Source: Leptodactylus fallax (lineage: Eukaryota; Chordata; Amphibia; Anura; Leptodactylidae). From it: a stretch of DNA of 64,000 nucleotides. Below the pieces are notes generated by a model. That model was not told where the DNA came from and searched no databases. It saw only the letters and a program-made list of their open reading frames with translations. The position numbers and the translations under genes are program-made. The DNA is taken from the NCBI GenBank assembly GCA_947044405.1, contig CAMRHE010000168.1, positions 4,280,001-4,344,000 on the forward strand. Direction: 5' to 3'. Shown here piece by piece: positions 1 through 10,905 of the stretch (within the stretch, counting starts at the first letter, position 1; each line of letters begins with the position of its first letter).

Positions 1-264
1 TGTGTAGAGACTGACCTTTGTCAAGATGAATCAGCGTGGATCAGCCAGTATTTCCACCCACCAATGCCTGATGCATCAGATTAAATCATCCATGCTACCT
101 AACCCAAACCTTGACAAAAGAGACTGGTTTCTTCTGGCTACCTGCCTCAGCTGCTATTCTGATGCTGCCACCTGCCTGATGCCACACATCTGATGCCAAG
201 TGCTCCTTCTTACAGCCACCATCGTCAGCGGGTACTGTTTGTGCCACCCACCTTCCCACCAGGT
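1..264. other. Unassigned upstream sequence
   Basis: No gene or known repeat was recognised. Open frames beginning at 193 and 200 are driven by the minisatellite that follows, not by a protein. Confidence 0.4.
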
Positions 265-468
265 CACTCTATGGCCTCCTCATGCTGCTGCTACCTCCAC
301 ATTATGTCACCTTGCCACTCTGTGGCCTCCTCATGCTGCTGCTACCTCCACATTTTGTCAGCTTGCCACTCTGTGGCCAACTCATGCAGTTTCCACCTCC
401 ACATTATGTCACCTTGCCACTCTGTGGCTTCCTCATGCTGCTGCTACCTCAACACTATGTCACTTCTC
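265..468. repeat. 51-bp minisatellite, four copies
   Basis: Four units begin at 265, 316, 367 and 418, exactly 51 bp apart, each starting CACTCTGTGG and carrying CTGCTGCTACCTC. A decayed fifth partial unit follows. Because 51 is divisible by three, all frames stay open across the array, which creates three overlapping spurious ORFs. No coding signature is seen. Confidence 0.85.
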
Positions 469-1299
469 ATGCTGTTCCCACCCTCCCCACTCTATGACTG
501 GGCCACTATTTTGCATTTTTGGCCTTGTTGACATCATCATCATTTATTTGAACCTTCTTCTGATCTGTCAGAAGGAAGGAAAAATGAGCCGCAAAACAGA
601 TCCTGTCTGTGTAGCAGCTGTAAGGCCTGTGCGGTCCCATCAGAATTGGCTTATGATTTGGTAGCCAAAAGCAGGAGTAGGTACAAAACACAGAAGACAT
701 GCAAATATTCCATTCATGTGTCATCTCTGTTTTGGATCCACTACTGTTTTTTGGGGGGGTTTTGGCATCAGCAATACTGATCAAATCCTGACTGAGTGAA
801 GGCGGATGCTCAACAGACAGGGTCCGTTTTTTGGGGGGGGGGTTATTGTTCTGACGGATCAGAGGAAGGGCAAAATAATCAGTGACGTCAACACAAACTG
901 CTGACACCCTCTCCAGTCTTGCAGGGGGGCTCTACTTGTATAAGCGTTTAATAGAACAGGTTCTGTAGACATCTATGTGGAATCAGCAGACGACGGTGTA
1001 AAAGGAGTGCACTCTTTCACGGTACAGTAGGATCTTGGGCCTCTGCACAGTTCTTTATACTTGGCACTAACATTGACCTGTAAGGCTGAGTTCACACTTG
1101 AGTTAGTTGTTCAATTTTGGCCCCATAACTGGCCAAATAAGTGAAGTGTACAATGGTTCTAAGAGCGACGCCTGTCATATGCGTGTCAAACTGACTCACG
1201 GTATTGTTTCACTACCACAGCAGACTCCCTATGCATGCTACTGCAAGGCACAGTGTTCTACACCACTATACAGGCTCTCTGCAGCCAGGAAATAGCTTT
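469..1299. other. Intergenic sequence without recognised genes
   Basis: This stretch holds two short G-runs (about 751 and 832) and, at 1083-1110, a phrase resembling the GTTCACAC terminus of Harbinger-type MITEs. The minus-strand frame at 506-907 shows no recognisable domain. I see nothing functional here. Confidence 0.4.
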
Positions 1300-1407
1300 T
1301 TTTTAAACGTGATTCGCCGCAAATTAATTCAGATCGAATCGAATCGTTTTGGAAAATTCAGCAAACCGGCCAATTTAAATTTTTGAAAAATTCGCTCATC
1401 TCTAATG
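1300..1407. repeat. Short interspersed repeat fragment ending in TTCGCTCATCTCTAA
   Basis: AT-rich sequence with repeated TCGAATCGAATCG ends in a phrase that recurs in altered form at 47250-47285 (GCAAAGTTTGCCCAACTCT). It is probably the end of an interspersed repeat; the class is not assigned. Confidence 0.35.
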
Positions 1408-1706
1408 ATATCAAAGAAAGATCCTATGTTAATATGTAACTTGGCCTCTTTAGATGTTTTTGATTGAAATAGCTTTTGATATCAGTAAATATGACCTCTT
1501 AAAGGGAGTCTGTCAGCACAAAAATCGACATTAATATAATTGCAGCACATTGTAGGGCTTCTAAGACAGTTTCCAAATATGTCTGTGTTACATTTGACTG
1601 CTGCTCCGTTCCTAAGAATTTTGTTGTTTTATAATTATGCTAATGAGCTGAAAAGGACTTTAGGCAAATGCCATACTCCAAAACAGTACATGGACCACAG
1701 AAAAAA

Positions 1707-2087
1707 CTACAGGAATGGGGCAAAAGACAGACATTCATTAATGCCCCCTGGCGATACTGTTTTAAAACGATGAACCCATCTACAGTCTGATTGCAGAAGT
1801 CTGTCCCAATTCCCACCCCTTACTGGGGGTTGAATCAATTGTAATCCTGAAAAGGAGAAGGATTCAGGTTGTCCATTATGGTGGCTATGTGCATTCTTGG
1901 CTATTGGTGTGTCACGATTATTAACAATGTCGTTATAATGCTCCCTTATCCTCACCAGAAATTCACGCTTGGTCTTACCAACATAATCTCTCAGGCAGGG
2001 GCATTGTGCCAGGTAAATCACCCCCCTACTACGACAATTAATAAAATCCTTCATTTGACACACCTCACCAGTGACTGTACATTTCAC
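1707..2087 (-). pseudogene. PLE-1 GIY-YIG endonuclease domain
   Basis: The 126-residue frame contains GVIYLAQC followed by DYVGKTKREFLVRIREH. These are the GIY...YVG core, the catalytic arginine helix and a histidine of the GIY-YIG nuclease family. The end, VHRFKTVSPGGINE, matches the usual PLE C-terminus (...L.P.GLNE). Just upstream, in a shifted frame, is a Cys-x2-Cys pair (KCGNC), the zinc-binding linker between RT and nuclease. In intact elements this domain nicks target DNA to prime reverse transcription. The catalytic residues visible here look preserved, but the ORF is detached from its RT. Confidence 0.85.
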
Positions 2088-2133
2088 AGTTTTAGTTTTC
2101 TGTACCTGTCCATATGCAATGCAATTACCACAT

Positions 2134-3276
2134 TTAAAGGTACCATTGGGCTTCTCGCCCAGCCAGGTCCCTCATTACTTTCGGGGCAACATAATGAATT
2201 CTGACCATCCTGTCTTTTAAACTCCTCCCACATCTATAGGTAATGTGGGGGGATGAGCCTAAAACTTCTTTCAGGTCAGCATCCTGAAGTAGGATCCCCC
2301 AGTACCTTCCAAGTATCTCTCTGATCTCTCGGTGTGCATTGTCAAAGGTACCAATAATCCTCGTCAGTTTGTCAGACTCGGTGCTTTGATTGCTTTTCTT
2401 AGGGACCAAAAGTTTTTTACGGTCACAAGTTATCGCTCCCCTTAATGTATTATCTGGGTATCCATGATCCTTAAACCTGATCCTCAAATCGTTTGCTTGC
2501 TGTTTAAATGTTGATAATTTCGAGCAGTTCCTCTTCAGGCGGAGATATTGACCCTTTGAAATACCCCTTTTCAGGGCCACAGGATGGGCACTCTCCCACC
2601 TAAGGAGGCTGTTTGTCACGGGCTCTTTTCTATAGACCCTGGTCTTAATTGTTCCTGAGTGATCCCTCGTAATCAGAACATCTAAAAACGGGAGATCACC
2701 CATACTCCAGGTGGACGTGAATCTCAGGTCAAGGGGATTAGAATTCAACTGTTCAACAAATTCCTCAAACAACATGTGATCCCCATGCCACAAGATGAAC
2801 CAACGGTGAGATCTTAAGATCTGATCAATGTAGCTACCCAAATTCTGTGTGAGGCCACCAATACCTGATATAATCAGTCGTCCTTTAACAGGGTTGGTCC
2901 CTTTATGGACCTTGGGAAGGGCATAGAAGATTGGCATCACCGGAAATTTTGGACACATAAAGTCCAGTTCATTCTTGTCTATCAATCCCTTCCCATGGGC
3001 CTGCTGCAATAATGACTGCAAGGCTATAAGACATTTCTGTGTTGGATTATCTCTTAGAACCACATAGAAACTCGTGTCGTATAGGAGTGTTAGACACATC
3101 TCCCTATAATACTCTGAGTCCATCACTACCACATTCCTCCCTTTATCGGAAGGCTTTATCATGATATTGGTGTCCAATTCAAGACCCCTCAAGGTTTGTT
3201 TTTCTTCAGAACTCAAATTCTGTCCCCTACATCCGTTACCAGTTTGTTCCAGCTTTTTGAATTCCATATTAACCAT
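2134..3276 (-). pseudogene. PLE-1 reverse transcriptase with palm domain deleted
   Basis: The 380-residue frame starts in the RT finger region with the conserved IKPSDKGRNVVV phrase (about residues 41-52). It continues through PLE block YALPKVHKG (about 118-126) and ends in the thumb and linker. Around residues 160-165 the sequence jumps from SYIDQILR directly to WFILWHGD. Motifs A and B and the YIDD box of motif C, normally found between them, are absent, so I infer a deletion of roughly 100 or more residues. At the junction (2809-2822) lies the perfect 14-bp palindrome AGATCTTAAGATCT. A further frameshift near 2145 separates it from the zinc-binding linker (CGNC) and endonuclease. Confidence 0.85.
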
Positions 3277-3358
3277 GGCTGAGAAAATTTCTATGTGGGC
3301 ATTGTTACTTGTGGGTTTTCACACTCTTGGCCTTTAAATTAGTATATGGAGCCCTTTG

Positions 3359-3556
3359 TCACCCAAATTCGTTGTCATCTAATAGGCCAGCCAGTGTCTG
3401 CACAGCCCCCAAGTCATCCAGCTCCAGACTGAGCTCAGCACACTGCCTTCTCTTAGTGGCTATATGATATTTATGCCACTGTAGTTTTCTAATAAATAAT
3501 GCAATGTCTTTGGTCCAATTAAATAAATCTAATTTTAGTGAGGGGACAAAAGACAA
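3359..3556 (-). pseudogene. PLE-1 N-terminal region of RT ORF (fragment)
   Basis: The 65-residue frame carries the block LFNWTKDIALFIRKLQWHKY, typical of the region just upstream of the RT fingers in vertebrate PLEs (Leu-Phe-x-Trp, then a basic helix). It is separated from the next block by a frameshift or stop between 3276 and 3359. On its own it has no function and is best read as the start of the PLE-1 polyprotein. The real initiator codon is not identified. Confidence 0.65.
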
Positions 3557-3600
3557 GCCCCTTGAGCTTGAGCTTCTGTATGTGCTGTAGAGTAAGTGCC

Positions 3601-3827
3601 CCTAAAGGCCTTTTCAAAGGTCTTTTGTGTTCAAAGCCCTTTTCAAGGGGTTCGGCAAGTGCAGTACTGAATGTACTTCCTCCACCTGGAAGCCTGTACA
3701 GTGGTGCCTCATTCTGAAGCCCAAGTGCAGTGCTTTCGAGTGGAGGGTGAAGTCAGCAGGCATGTGCAGTACATTCAGCACTCAACTCATTAGCATAATT
3801 ATAAATCAGCAAAATTTTCAGGAATGG
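3601..3827. other. Short unassigned interval between PLE-1 and hAT element
   Basis: CT-rich sequence with small repeats (CCCTTTTCAAGG near 3635). No gene is seen. Confidence 0.3.
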
Positions 3828-3942
3828 AGTAGCAGCAGAGGGGTAGCTAGCGGGGGGGGGCAGAGGGGGCGGCTGCCCCGGGCCCACTGAGTCTTTGAGG
3901 GCCCACGCCGGGGCTGCCATTAATACATCCTTTATTTCTAAC

Positions 3943-3970
3943 TAGATCGGTGTCTGCAGACACCGATCTA
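3943..3970. repeat. Perfect 28-bp palindrome
   Basis: TAGATCGGTGTCTG is followed immediately by its exact reverse complement with no loop. A second hairpin follows at 4001-4015/4022-4036 (TGTAAACCACAAGCC and its complement, 6-base loop). Both lie inside the hAT element and may be subterminal transposase-binding or fold-back sequences. Confidence 0.9.
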
Positions 3971-4393
3971 ATTAAAACGTGTCCTGCAACTTAACAGTAT
4001 TGTAAACCACAAGCCAATACAGGCTTGTGGTTTACAAGACGCCAAGACCACAGATGGATGTCTGCTTCTCTGCACGGGCGGCGCAATGACGTCACAACAT
4101 CGCGCCGCCTGCGAGAAATATAACTATAAAGGAAGGATTCGTTAGGGGGCATTATGACGATGGGGGGGTCATTTATATAAGGGTTATTAGGAGGTATTAT
4201 TAATACAAGGGGGAGGTTATTTATATAAGGGGCCATTAGGGGGCATCATTTATATATTAGGAGGCATTATGAACATAAGGGGGTGGTCATTGTTATAAGG
4301 GGTCATAAGAGGTGCAGTATTTATGTCAGGTGGAATCAGGCATAATATGAGGGTCAATTAATTTAATTAAAGTGGCACTTGGCGTTATTAAGA

Positions 4394-4799
4394 CTAAGGC
4401 CCCACGTACCAGGCTGCAGCAAAAAAGCGCTGGAGGAGAAACTATGGCGGTAACATTGTGGTTTTTCCCGCAGCGCTTTTCACAGAAGGTCTGCAGAGAT
4501 TTCCCTTGTGGACTTTCTGTTTTCAATACACCTATATGGAAACCGCCAGTGTTTCCATAGGCATAATTGACATGCTGCAATTTCCAAAACTGCAACGGTT
4601 TTGGAAATCGCAGTGCGTCTGTTGCACATATTTTTCCGCAATGTGTGGATGGGATTTTCTAGAATGCCACGGTTTTTTTCTGTGGGTTTTTGCCACATGG
4701 GGCCCCCCATCCCAACCCGACTTTGCAGTAAAATATGCGCAGCGAACACGCTGTGATTTCCAGCTCTTTTTTGCTGCGCGATGCCACATGGGGCCTTAA
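4394..4799. mobile_element. MITE with TAAGGCCCCAC termini (nested)
   Basis: It begins CTAAGGCCCCACGT and ends CACATGGGGCCTTAAG, an inverted terminal repeat. The interior is rich in GCTGCAG/GCGTTTT-like words. Related copies are at 47357-47543 and 53773-54126, with a half copy at 52231-52312. It has no coding capacity and sits inside the hAT element at 3836-5648, so it is probably the younger insertion. Confidence 0.7.
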
Positions 4800-5656
4800 G
4801 ATGTTTTCCAGCTCATTTTTATTGATGATCTATCCTCAGAATAAAACATCAATAAGAGATAAGTGAATCCCCACTGATCAGCTGTATGAAGGGGCCATGG
4901 CACCTGTTTATATCACACGCTGTCTGTTTATAGTGACCGCGTGATGTAATTCCAGCCTTGTCTCATAGACGTGTATAGGATGAGGCTGCATTTACATTAC
5001 ATGGCCGCTATGAAAAGAATGACACTATGTAAACATAGAAGGGGTCACGGCGCTTACACAGGTACCACGGTTCATTCAAACAGCTGATCCTGGGGGTCCC
5101 GGGTATTGGAACTCCAATAATTTTTTTCCCTTGTTGTTGTTTTTTTTTTTCCCTTTTCAATTAGGAAACATCTGGAGCATAATTAATAAGGGCCACTATT
5201 TAAAGGGGGTGCACAGGGAAGTTATTAATTTAAGATGCACTTAGGGGTATTATTCATTATGGGGGGGCTATATTATATATTTTATAATTGGGGGTAGCAG
5301 CAGGATGGGGGTTTTGTGTAGGTGAGGATAATGTGGGTCGGGTGCCTGGAAAAGTGAGGAGCCAAAGATGTCTGTGTTGCAAACTTTACAGAGACTGGAA
5401 GAAGTGGTCATGGCCGTCCGGATGAAAGAGATGGGGAATGTGAACGATTAGTCAGAGACGTCACCTGTAAATCACAAAATGTTACTGCCCTGTATTCACC
5501 TAAATTGTCTGCAGAGCCCTGTGTAGAGCTGCTATATACCACTATACGCTCACCGTATACTGATAGTATCGGTATACGAACATGTCCAACTTGGGGGCCC
5601 ACTTGGACATGTTCGCCCCCCTGTGCTGAACCCCTAGCTACGCCTCTGAGTAGCAG

Positions 5657-5924
5657 TCACATATAATACAGACATACAGTAAAAAAAATTGCTATCATTG
5701 GGAGGTTTGTCCAATAAAATTTGAACATTATACTAATACTGTCATTTGCATTGACCATTTAGGAAAATCAGAGAAAAATGTAATTTGCATAATAATTTGG
5801 AACGCTGTATAAATAAACCAAGATCTTTTGTTTCTATATTTTTATCATTTGCATATCATTAACATATCTATCAATCATGTGATCTCCATAATTCCAAGAC
5901 TTTTCCTTCTTGGTGTCACAGTCA
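5657..5924. other. AT-rich intergenic stretch
   Basis: No gene or known repeat was recognised between the hAT element and the TTAA-flanked element. Confidence 0.3.
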
Positions 5925-5928
5925 TTAA

Positions 5929-6861
5929 CCCATTACCGACATCCGTAGTCATAGTACAGCAGATGATGGATATTATTAACTTCCGAAAAACACCTCTGTC
6001 AAACATGACTGAGGTGCCATTTTTGTGGCGGCATGGCGGCATATGGGCGCCACAAGTTTGCCACGAATCACCAGCCCCCAGAACGAGATAAGGGGCTGGC
6101 AATCCATTCCTATGACAGCCGTTCCCAGTCTTGTCTGGCATTGATTTGTATTACAGGCTGCTCTATGCCAGTATTTTGCAAAGCATTAGCATTGTAATGC
6201 ATTTCATTAGCGATCAGACCACCTGTGTTCAAGACCCTTAGGGAGGGGGGTCTAATAATTATAGAAAAAAAAAAGTTAAAAAAATATTAAAAACAATAAA
6301 AAAATTCAAATCACTCCCCTTTCGCTATAACACATATAAAAGTTCATATAAAATAAAATAATGTGAAACATAAGCACATTAGGTATCCCTGTGTCCAAAA
6401 ACGCACTGTCTACAAACTTATAGTGGTAAATGAAATTGTTTTTTTTTAATAAAAAGCGATGAAAGCAGTAGACATTCCCAGTACAAGTAAATATAAAAAG
6501 GTTATGGGTGTCAAAATATGGCAACTCCAAGAATTTTTTATTTTTTTTTAAAGGGGTTAAAACATAAAAAAACTATATTAATTTGGTATCTCCAGAATCA
6601 GATTGATCCATAGAATATTGGTGGCATGTCATCATGAGTGCACAGTGAACGTCTTAAAAACAAAGCCCATAAGAAAGACACACAAACGCAAATTTTCTCC
6701 AAGTCCACCGTATTCTAAATTTTTTTCCAGCTTCCCAGAACAACATATGGAATATTAAATGGTACCATTAAACCCTCATACACAAATATTAAATCCTCAT
6801 ATGGATCTGTGAACAGAAAAATTAAAAACTAAAATTTAAAAATGCCTACAGTGGGAAGGGG
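5929..6861. mobile_element. TTAA-flanked non-autonomous DNA transposon, copy 1
   Basis: It starts after TTAA with CCCATTACCGAC and ends GTGGGAAGGGG followed by TTAT, giving short inverted termini CCC(A/T)TNCC. Interior phrases such as CACATTAGGTATCCCT and GTCTACAAACTTATA recur at 19110-19170 (same orientation) and in reverse at 38620-38660 and 59590-59640. A TTAA target suggests the piggyBac or Kolobok superfamily. No transposase is present. Confidence 0.65.
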
Positions 6862-6930
6862 TTATGCGAGTGTTCTTTAAGCAATTAACTAAAGGCAAAG
6901 TGTCTAGTAAAATCTCTCAAGCATAATGCA

Positions 6931-7000
6931 GACGAAGCCTAGTCCCTAGGCGAAACGTGCGAAAAGGCGGTGTGTGGCGTGGAGTTACACTTTGCTTAGA
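6931..7000 (+). ncRNA. Decayed hammerhead-ribozyme-like motif near PLE-2
   Basis: CAGACGA is followed by a perfect 6-bp stem (GCCTAG, 3-base loop, CTAGGC) and then GAAAC. This is the core architecture of a hammerhead (CUGANGA, stem II, GAAA). The second core base is A instead of the near-invariant U, so it is probably inactive. PLEs are known to carry hammerheads in their terminal repeats, and PLE coding remnants follow on the same strand. Stems I and III are not convincingly paired. Confidence 0.3.
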
Positions 7001-7229
7001 CATGCTAGCATGCTAGTACTACAATTAGCAGTGTTTATATATATAACCATTTGCCCCTTTTGCCACCTTTATTTAGGTATTACTGGTACTTTTGACTTTT
7101 TTAGTCTTACTCTTACCAATCTTTGTATATGTAATTGTTTATTCATGTTTTTTATTGGATTAATAAATTTATGCGTATTTTATATGTGTGTGGGATTCTT
7201 TTTGTAGTTTACACCAATGATAATAGGTC

Positions 7230-7705
7230 CTCTGATTAGACCCTGTTATGCAAAATAGGGTCACTAACAGTGCCTCTGTTACATCTTGTAGGGGACGCAA
7301 TCTCAAGAACCATTTAGGGTGCAATTTCTCTCCCCCTCATAAAGCCGTTAAAACTTGGTTGAGGTGTCTTAGGGTGACAGGCACATACCAATGTGGCTCA
7401 TGTAAAGCATGTCAAAATACATAGAAAAGTCAAACTTTCCAGAAGGTAACCACTGGAATGACCGACAAAAATTATAGTATATCAATTCTAAAACTGCAAG
7501 GGCAACATATCTGTGCCTGATGAATTTTGTACTACAATGATCCATCAACTAAGGTGTTGTATTCTTGATTATGTTGGTAATATCACCAGAGAAGAGGTTC
7601 TCACCTTAGTTAAACACGCGTGGCATGCAATGGGGGGAATTTCAGAGATTGAAGAAAACTTGCCCAGCAGAGGTAATTTTGATAAAAAGTTGATGTGCAA
7701 GTAGA
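7230..7705 (+). pseudogene. Penelope-like element relic (PLE-2), linker and GIY-YIG region
   Basis: Plus-strand translation gives, across frameshifts, TGTYQCGSCKACQ (the Cys-x2-Cys linker of PLEs) at about 7376-7415. It then gives LDYVGNITREEVLTLVKHAW (about 7566-7625), which aligns by eye with the YVG...R...H core of the GIY-YIG nuclease. Stops interrupt it, no RT domain is seen upstream, and the last open segment ends at 7704. It looks like an old 5'-truncated or rearranged PLE of a lineage similar to PLE-1. The call rests on short motifs, so the boundaries are approximate. Confidence 0.55.
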
Positions 7706-8865
7706 CACCATGGATTTTTACAATTAAATTATTGTAAAATTAAATTAATTTTAAATTAAATGCATTAGTCAACTGGTTCTCAATTATGCCATACATTTGC
7801 ATTTTTTCTCTAAATGTGTCCCTATGAGGAATGCCCCTGTCCACAATGGGAGCCACAGGTCCCAGTATAAGGGGTCAAGGATTTTTAACAGGGCTTCTTT
7901 AACATCATAATACCATAACAAGATGGGGCAATATACCTACTAATTTAATGTTTTGGTACATGTGGTCTGGTAAAAGGTCTGTATGTAGGCTTTTGGCAGA
8001 TGACATGTCATTATGGGGTGATATTCTAGTCTTTGTCCCCATTGGGATGATCTAATAAGTGGATACAGTATACCACAGTACAGTGAACATGATAGGATTA
8101 CCCAGCTGAGTTCTATGAGATAGCAGCATTAGAGGGGGACATGTTGGGATAATCATTATCCCATATACCTGGCGTGACAATTGCTGCCAATCTTGAAATA
8201 TGAGTTGCCACTTCCTGAGAAAATTCTGCCATTATCTGGTACCACAAATCTCTTCCATGTAGCTATATAATGGATAAACAGGTAGTACTAATAGGTAAAT
8301 CCCCTGTGTGCCAGTTCTCAGTACCATAGAGCACTGTTTGATACCAAGTGCCAAAGAGCTATTTGCTACTATAGGGACTCCATCAGTTATCATCTCATTA
8401 TTTTATTCAGATAACACGGACAGTCATTTTTTCTGCATTATATCTGTGACCAGTTTATCTGGAGTTACACATACAGCACTAGACAATCATATCACTGGTT
8501 AACCGATATCAGCAAGGTCCACTATACAGACACATGCAAATATTACTTGAGACTCATTCTCAAACTCCTAAAAACCATAAATTTTATTCCAGGAGTAGCG
8601 TGGTGCCTAGCCCTTGCTTCTCATTGTGTCTGTCCTGGGATCCTGTTAGTAACTTGCTGTCTGGCCCTTGCCTTTACCTAGGGCCCTCTTAGCTCTATGA
8701 CTCAAGGATATTTGTCCGCGCAGCAGTAGTCTTCATGCAGCAACAGATTCTGCAAGATGATTGGGAAGATGGGGCCCAGAGAGTAAGGATAATGATTGGC
8801 CTGACTCTGCACCTAGATGTCATCTCAGCTGACCAATGTGTCTATATTATATACAAGTAAATGGG
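7706..8865. other. Intergenic sequence without recognised features
   Basis: AT-rich at the left, with no coding signature, terminal repeat or tandem repeat that I could identify. Confidence 0.35.
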
Positions 8866-8868
8866 TTA

Positions 8869-9126
8869 CACTAGGTTCACACCTGCGTTCGGGTTTCCAT
8901 TTGGGGGGTCTACTTGGGGACCCCCCAAATGGAAACCTAATCCGCTTAAAAAAGTGGTTACAAGCGGACCCCATAGACTATAATGGAGTCCGGTGGGTTT
9001 CCGCCCGAAAAGGACGAAAAATGCGGAGAGAAAATCTCTGCTTGTGGGACCTTTCTCTCCGAATTTTTAAAGCGGAATGGGGAACGGAATCCCCAGAGGA
9101 GAGCCAGCACAGGTGTGAACCTAGCC
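8869..9126. mobile_element. Harbinger-type MITE, 258 bp, TTA target duplication
   Basis: Termini CACTAGGTTCACACCTG and CAGGTGTGAACCTAGCC are inverted repeats, flanked by TTA on both sides (8866-8868, 9127-9129). A 3-bp TTA duplication is typical of PIF/Harbinger. Inside is an 18-bp perfect hairpin (8892-8909 with 8920-8937). No ORF of interest is present. Confidence 0.85.
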
Positions 9127-9129
9127 TTA

Positions 9130-10775
9130 GTTTCTTAAATATTATACCAATATATTATACTGACACATAGCCTGGTTGAGATGACGATGTATATGAAGTA
9201 TAGTGAGTGTACTGTGCCATGCCAGGGTAAACGGGGGGACCACTCTAGCTCGGGGGACCACTGTGGGACCACTTTGAATTCTGCTTTCTTTTCCATCTAA
9301 ACAACAACAGAAGGGTTTTTCACTTTAACATTGAAATCAATAATGATGGGTACAAAAGGAAAGTCTCTCACCATCAGTCACATAGTGCCTATGCCTCATC
9401 CAGCTACTGAATGGGTTAATTCCTCAGCAGTCCCCTCTACTTATTGCAGCAGTATGCCTCCGAGTCCGGGAGGACCAATCAGCGCTGGCCTTCTGGTGAA
9501 AGAGGCGGGGTCATGAGGGGAGTGACAAGGCTTTCAAATAGCCGGAGTTGTGTCTGCCTCGTGCGGCTCACCACTTCACTGCCAGAGTCCAGTATGAGGG
9601 CTCTGGGAACCGGGGAGTGGCAGTTATCTCCTGCGGCTAGATACTACAGAAGGCAGAGTGCTGGCATGTGAATTAATAGCACGCACTCCCCCCATGAGTG
9701 TCACTATAGGAGGTAGACAGTCATTTATTTCTCCGCTGGTTTAGTGCATTTCTCTAACTCTCTTCCCACCTTGCTGTCTACCTCAGCAGCTTTCCCTATC
9801 CGTCTCTCTTATTATTGAGGGATCTAGTGATCCGCTTTCCTCATGTTTTTAATATATACTGAATAAAAGTTAGATTCTGGTAATCTTACTCCACAGCTTT
9901 TCAGTAAGATCTACATCACCAAATGACAGATTGATTTTTGGAGAGTAGAAGATTCTTCACTCTCAGGTTTCTTAAGGATGAGTCCAGTGTGATCTGTCAT
10001 CAATCATTCATCGTGGTCCTTCCCATGACTCACAATGTGCTCTGAGGAAAGGCTGCGGCTCATTCGTTCTGCATATTACAGAGATGAGCAGAGACCTGGG
10101 CTGCATCTGCACACATGAATGGACTATAAGTGGTGACACAGAAACGATATGCAGGTATATAGGAAGTGTATAGATCCACTATAATATACAGAAGCAAAAA
10201 TGGTATGCCTTGCAGAAGTAGTAACCATCTCAAAGTCTGCAGAACCTCTTGTCTAATACACTGGAGAATGATTTGACCCAATAAAGGATAAATATGTTTA
10301 TGTATACATGCAAATTGTTCCAGCTCTAGCGTTAAGACAAGCAGTGCCCGACAGTGAATAACTGGTATGGACCGTATACCAGTGGCTCTTCAGGACTGCA
10401 CTGACTAGGATGCTCCAGTCTCAGCTTGTCCCATTGCTTGCTAGGTAAGGTAATGACTGCTGTGCAGCAGCGCCCTCCCCTGGGAATCTGCAGGAAACCA
10501 CCACTCCTGTTGTGGATTTTGGATTCGCCCACATTTTCTTTCTGGTGAGATGGAAGACATCTGTGTCCAGCTGGGATCCCCCTCCATGTGATCTATGGAG
10601 TTTTTCCAATCCCCCAGGGGTGGCACTGTACCCACCACAGTTCTGCTAACAGATCCAACTTGAAGGAGACTTCTTACTTCTTAGGACACCTCTACCAAGA
10701 GAGCATGAAAGCAGCATTGCCTTTCTGATCTGGCTTGTGCTGCAGGCAGACATCCTTCTGTGAGATCACCAGTGT
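9130..10775. other. Upstream region of FGF5, apparently non-repetitive
   Basis: No transposon ends were recognised here, unlike most of the window. Short minus-strand ORFs (10060-10640) have no recognisable domains. The region holds the candidate promoter elements listed separately and presumably regulatory or leader sequence of FGF5. Confidence 0.4.
9475..9545 (+). promoter_or_regulatory. Candidate distal promoter: CCAAT box, GC box, weak TATA
   Basis: A full NF-Y type box (GACCAATCAG, 9473-9482) is followed by GAGGCGGGGTC (9502-9512) and then TTCAAATA (about 9533-9540), in the order and spacing of a simple promoter. The surroundings are locally CpG-richer than nearby sequence. It lies about 1.4 kb upstream of the FGF5 ATG, so it could drive a longer FGF5 transcript or be chance. 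It is inferred only from motif spacing. Confidence 0.3.
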
Positions 10776-10783
10776 TATAAATA
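10776..10783 (+). promoter_or_regulatory. TATA-like box upstream of FGF5
   Basis: TATAAATA lies 152 bp upstream of the FGF5 start codon, which would place transcription start near 10805-10815 and give a leader of about 125 bases. Position and motif fit a proximal promoter, but no other core element was confirmed. Confidence 0.45.
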
Positions 10784-10905
10784 TCTCTAGCAGTACCAGT
10801 GCTCAGGTTAGCAGTGAGCCATACCTACCATTTCTACAAGCAAACACCGAGCTACAGTACAGCCACTCACTGACATACTGCTGCAGGAGCCACTGGGTCA
10901 GCAAA

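Larger units (their letters stand above)
1700..3600 (-). mobile_element. Penelope-like retroelement (PLE-1), internally deleted
   Basis: Three minus-strand open segments read in PLE order: an N-terminal block (3359-3556), an RT block (2134-3276) and a GIY-YIG endonuclease (1707-2087). They are in different frames, so at least two frameshifts separate them. The RT block has lost its catalytic palm. Gene order and the GIY-YIG domain are diagnostic of endonuclease-bearing PLEs, probably the Neptune-type lineage. The element cannot be active. Confidence 0.85.
3836..5648. mobile_element. Non-autonomous hAT element, 1813 bp, 8-bp target duplication
   Basis: The termini are CAGAGGGGTAGCTAG on the left and CTAGCTACGCCTCTG on the right, inverted repeats of the hAT type. 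The direct repeat AGTAGCAG flanks both ends (3828-3835 and 5649-5656), an 8-bp duplication as expected for hAT. No transposase is encoded. The interior carries a perfect 28-bp palindrome (3943-3970), a 15-bp hairpin (4001-4036), a nested GGCCCCAC-type MITE (4394-4799) and a region (about 4880-5590) shared with the other large hAT element at 43800-44440. Confidence 0.9.

Noticed and set aside
193..664. Overlapping ORFs rich in Cys, His and Leu
   Set aside because: Products of the 51-bp minisatellite, whose unit length is a multiple of three.
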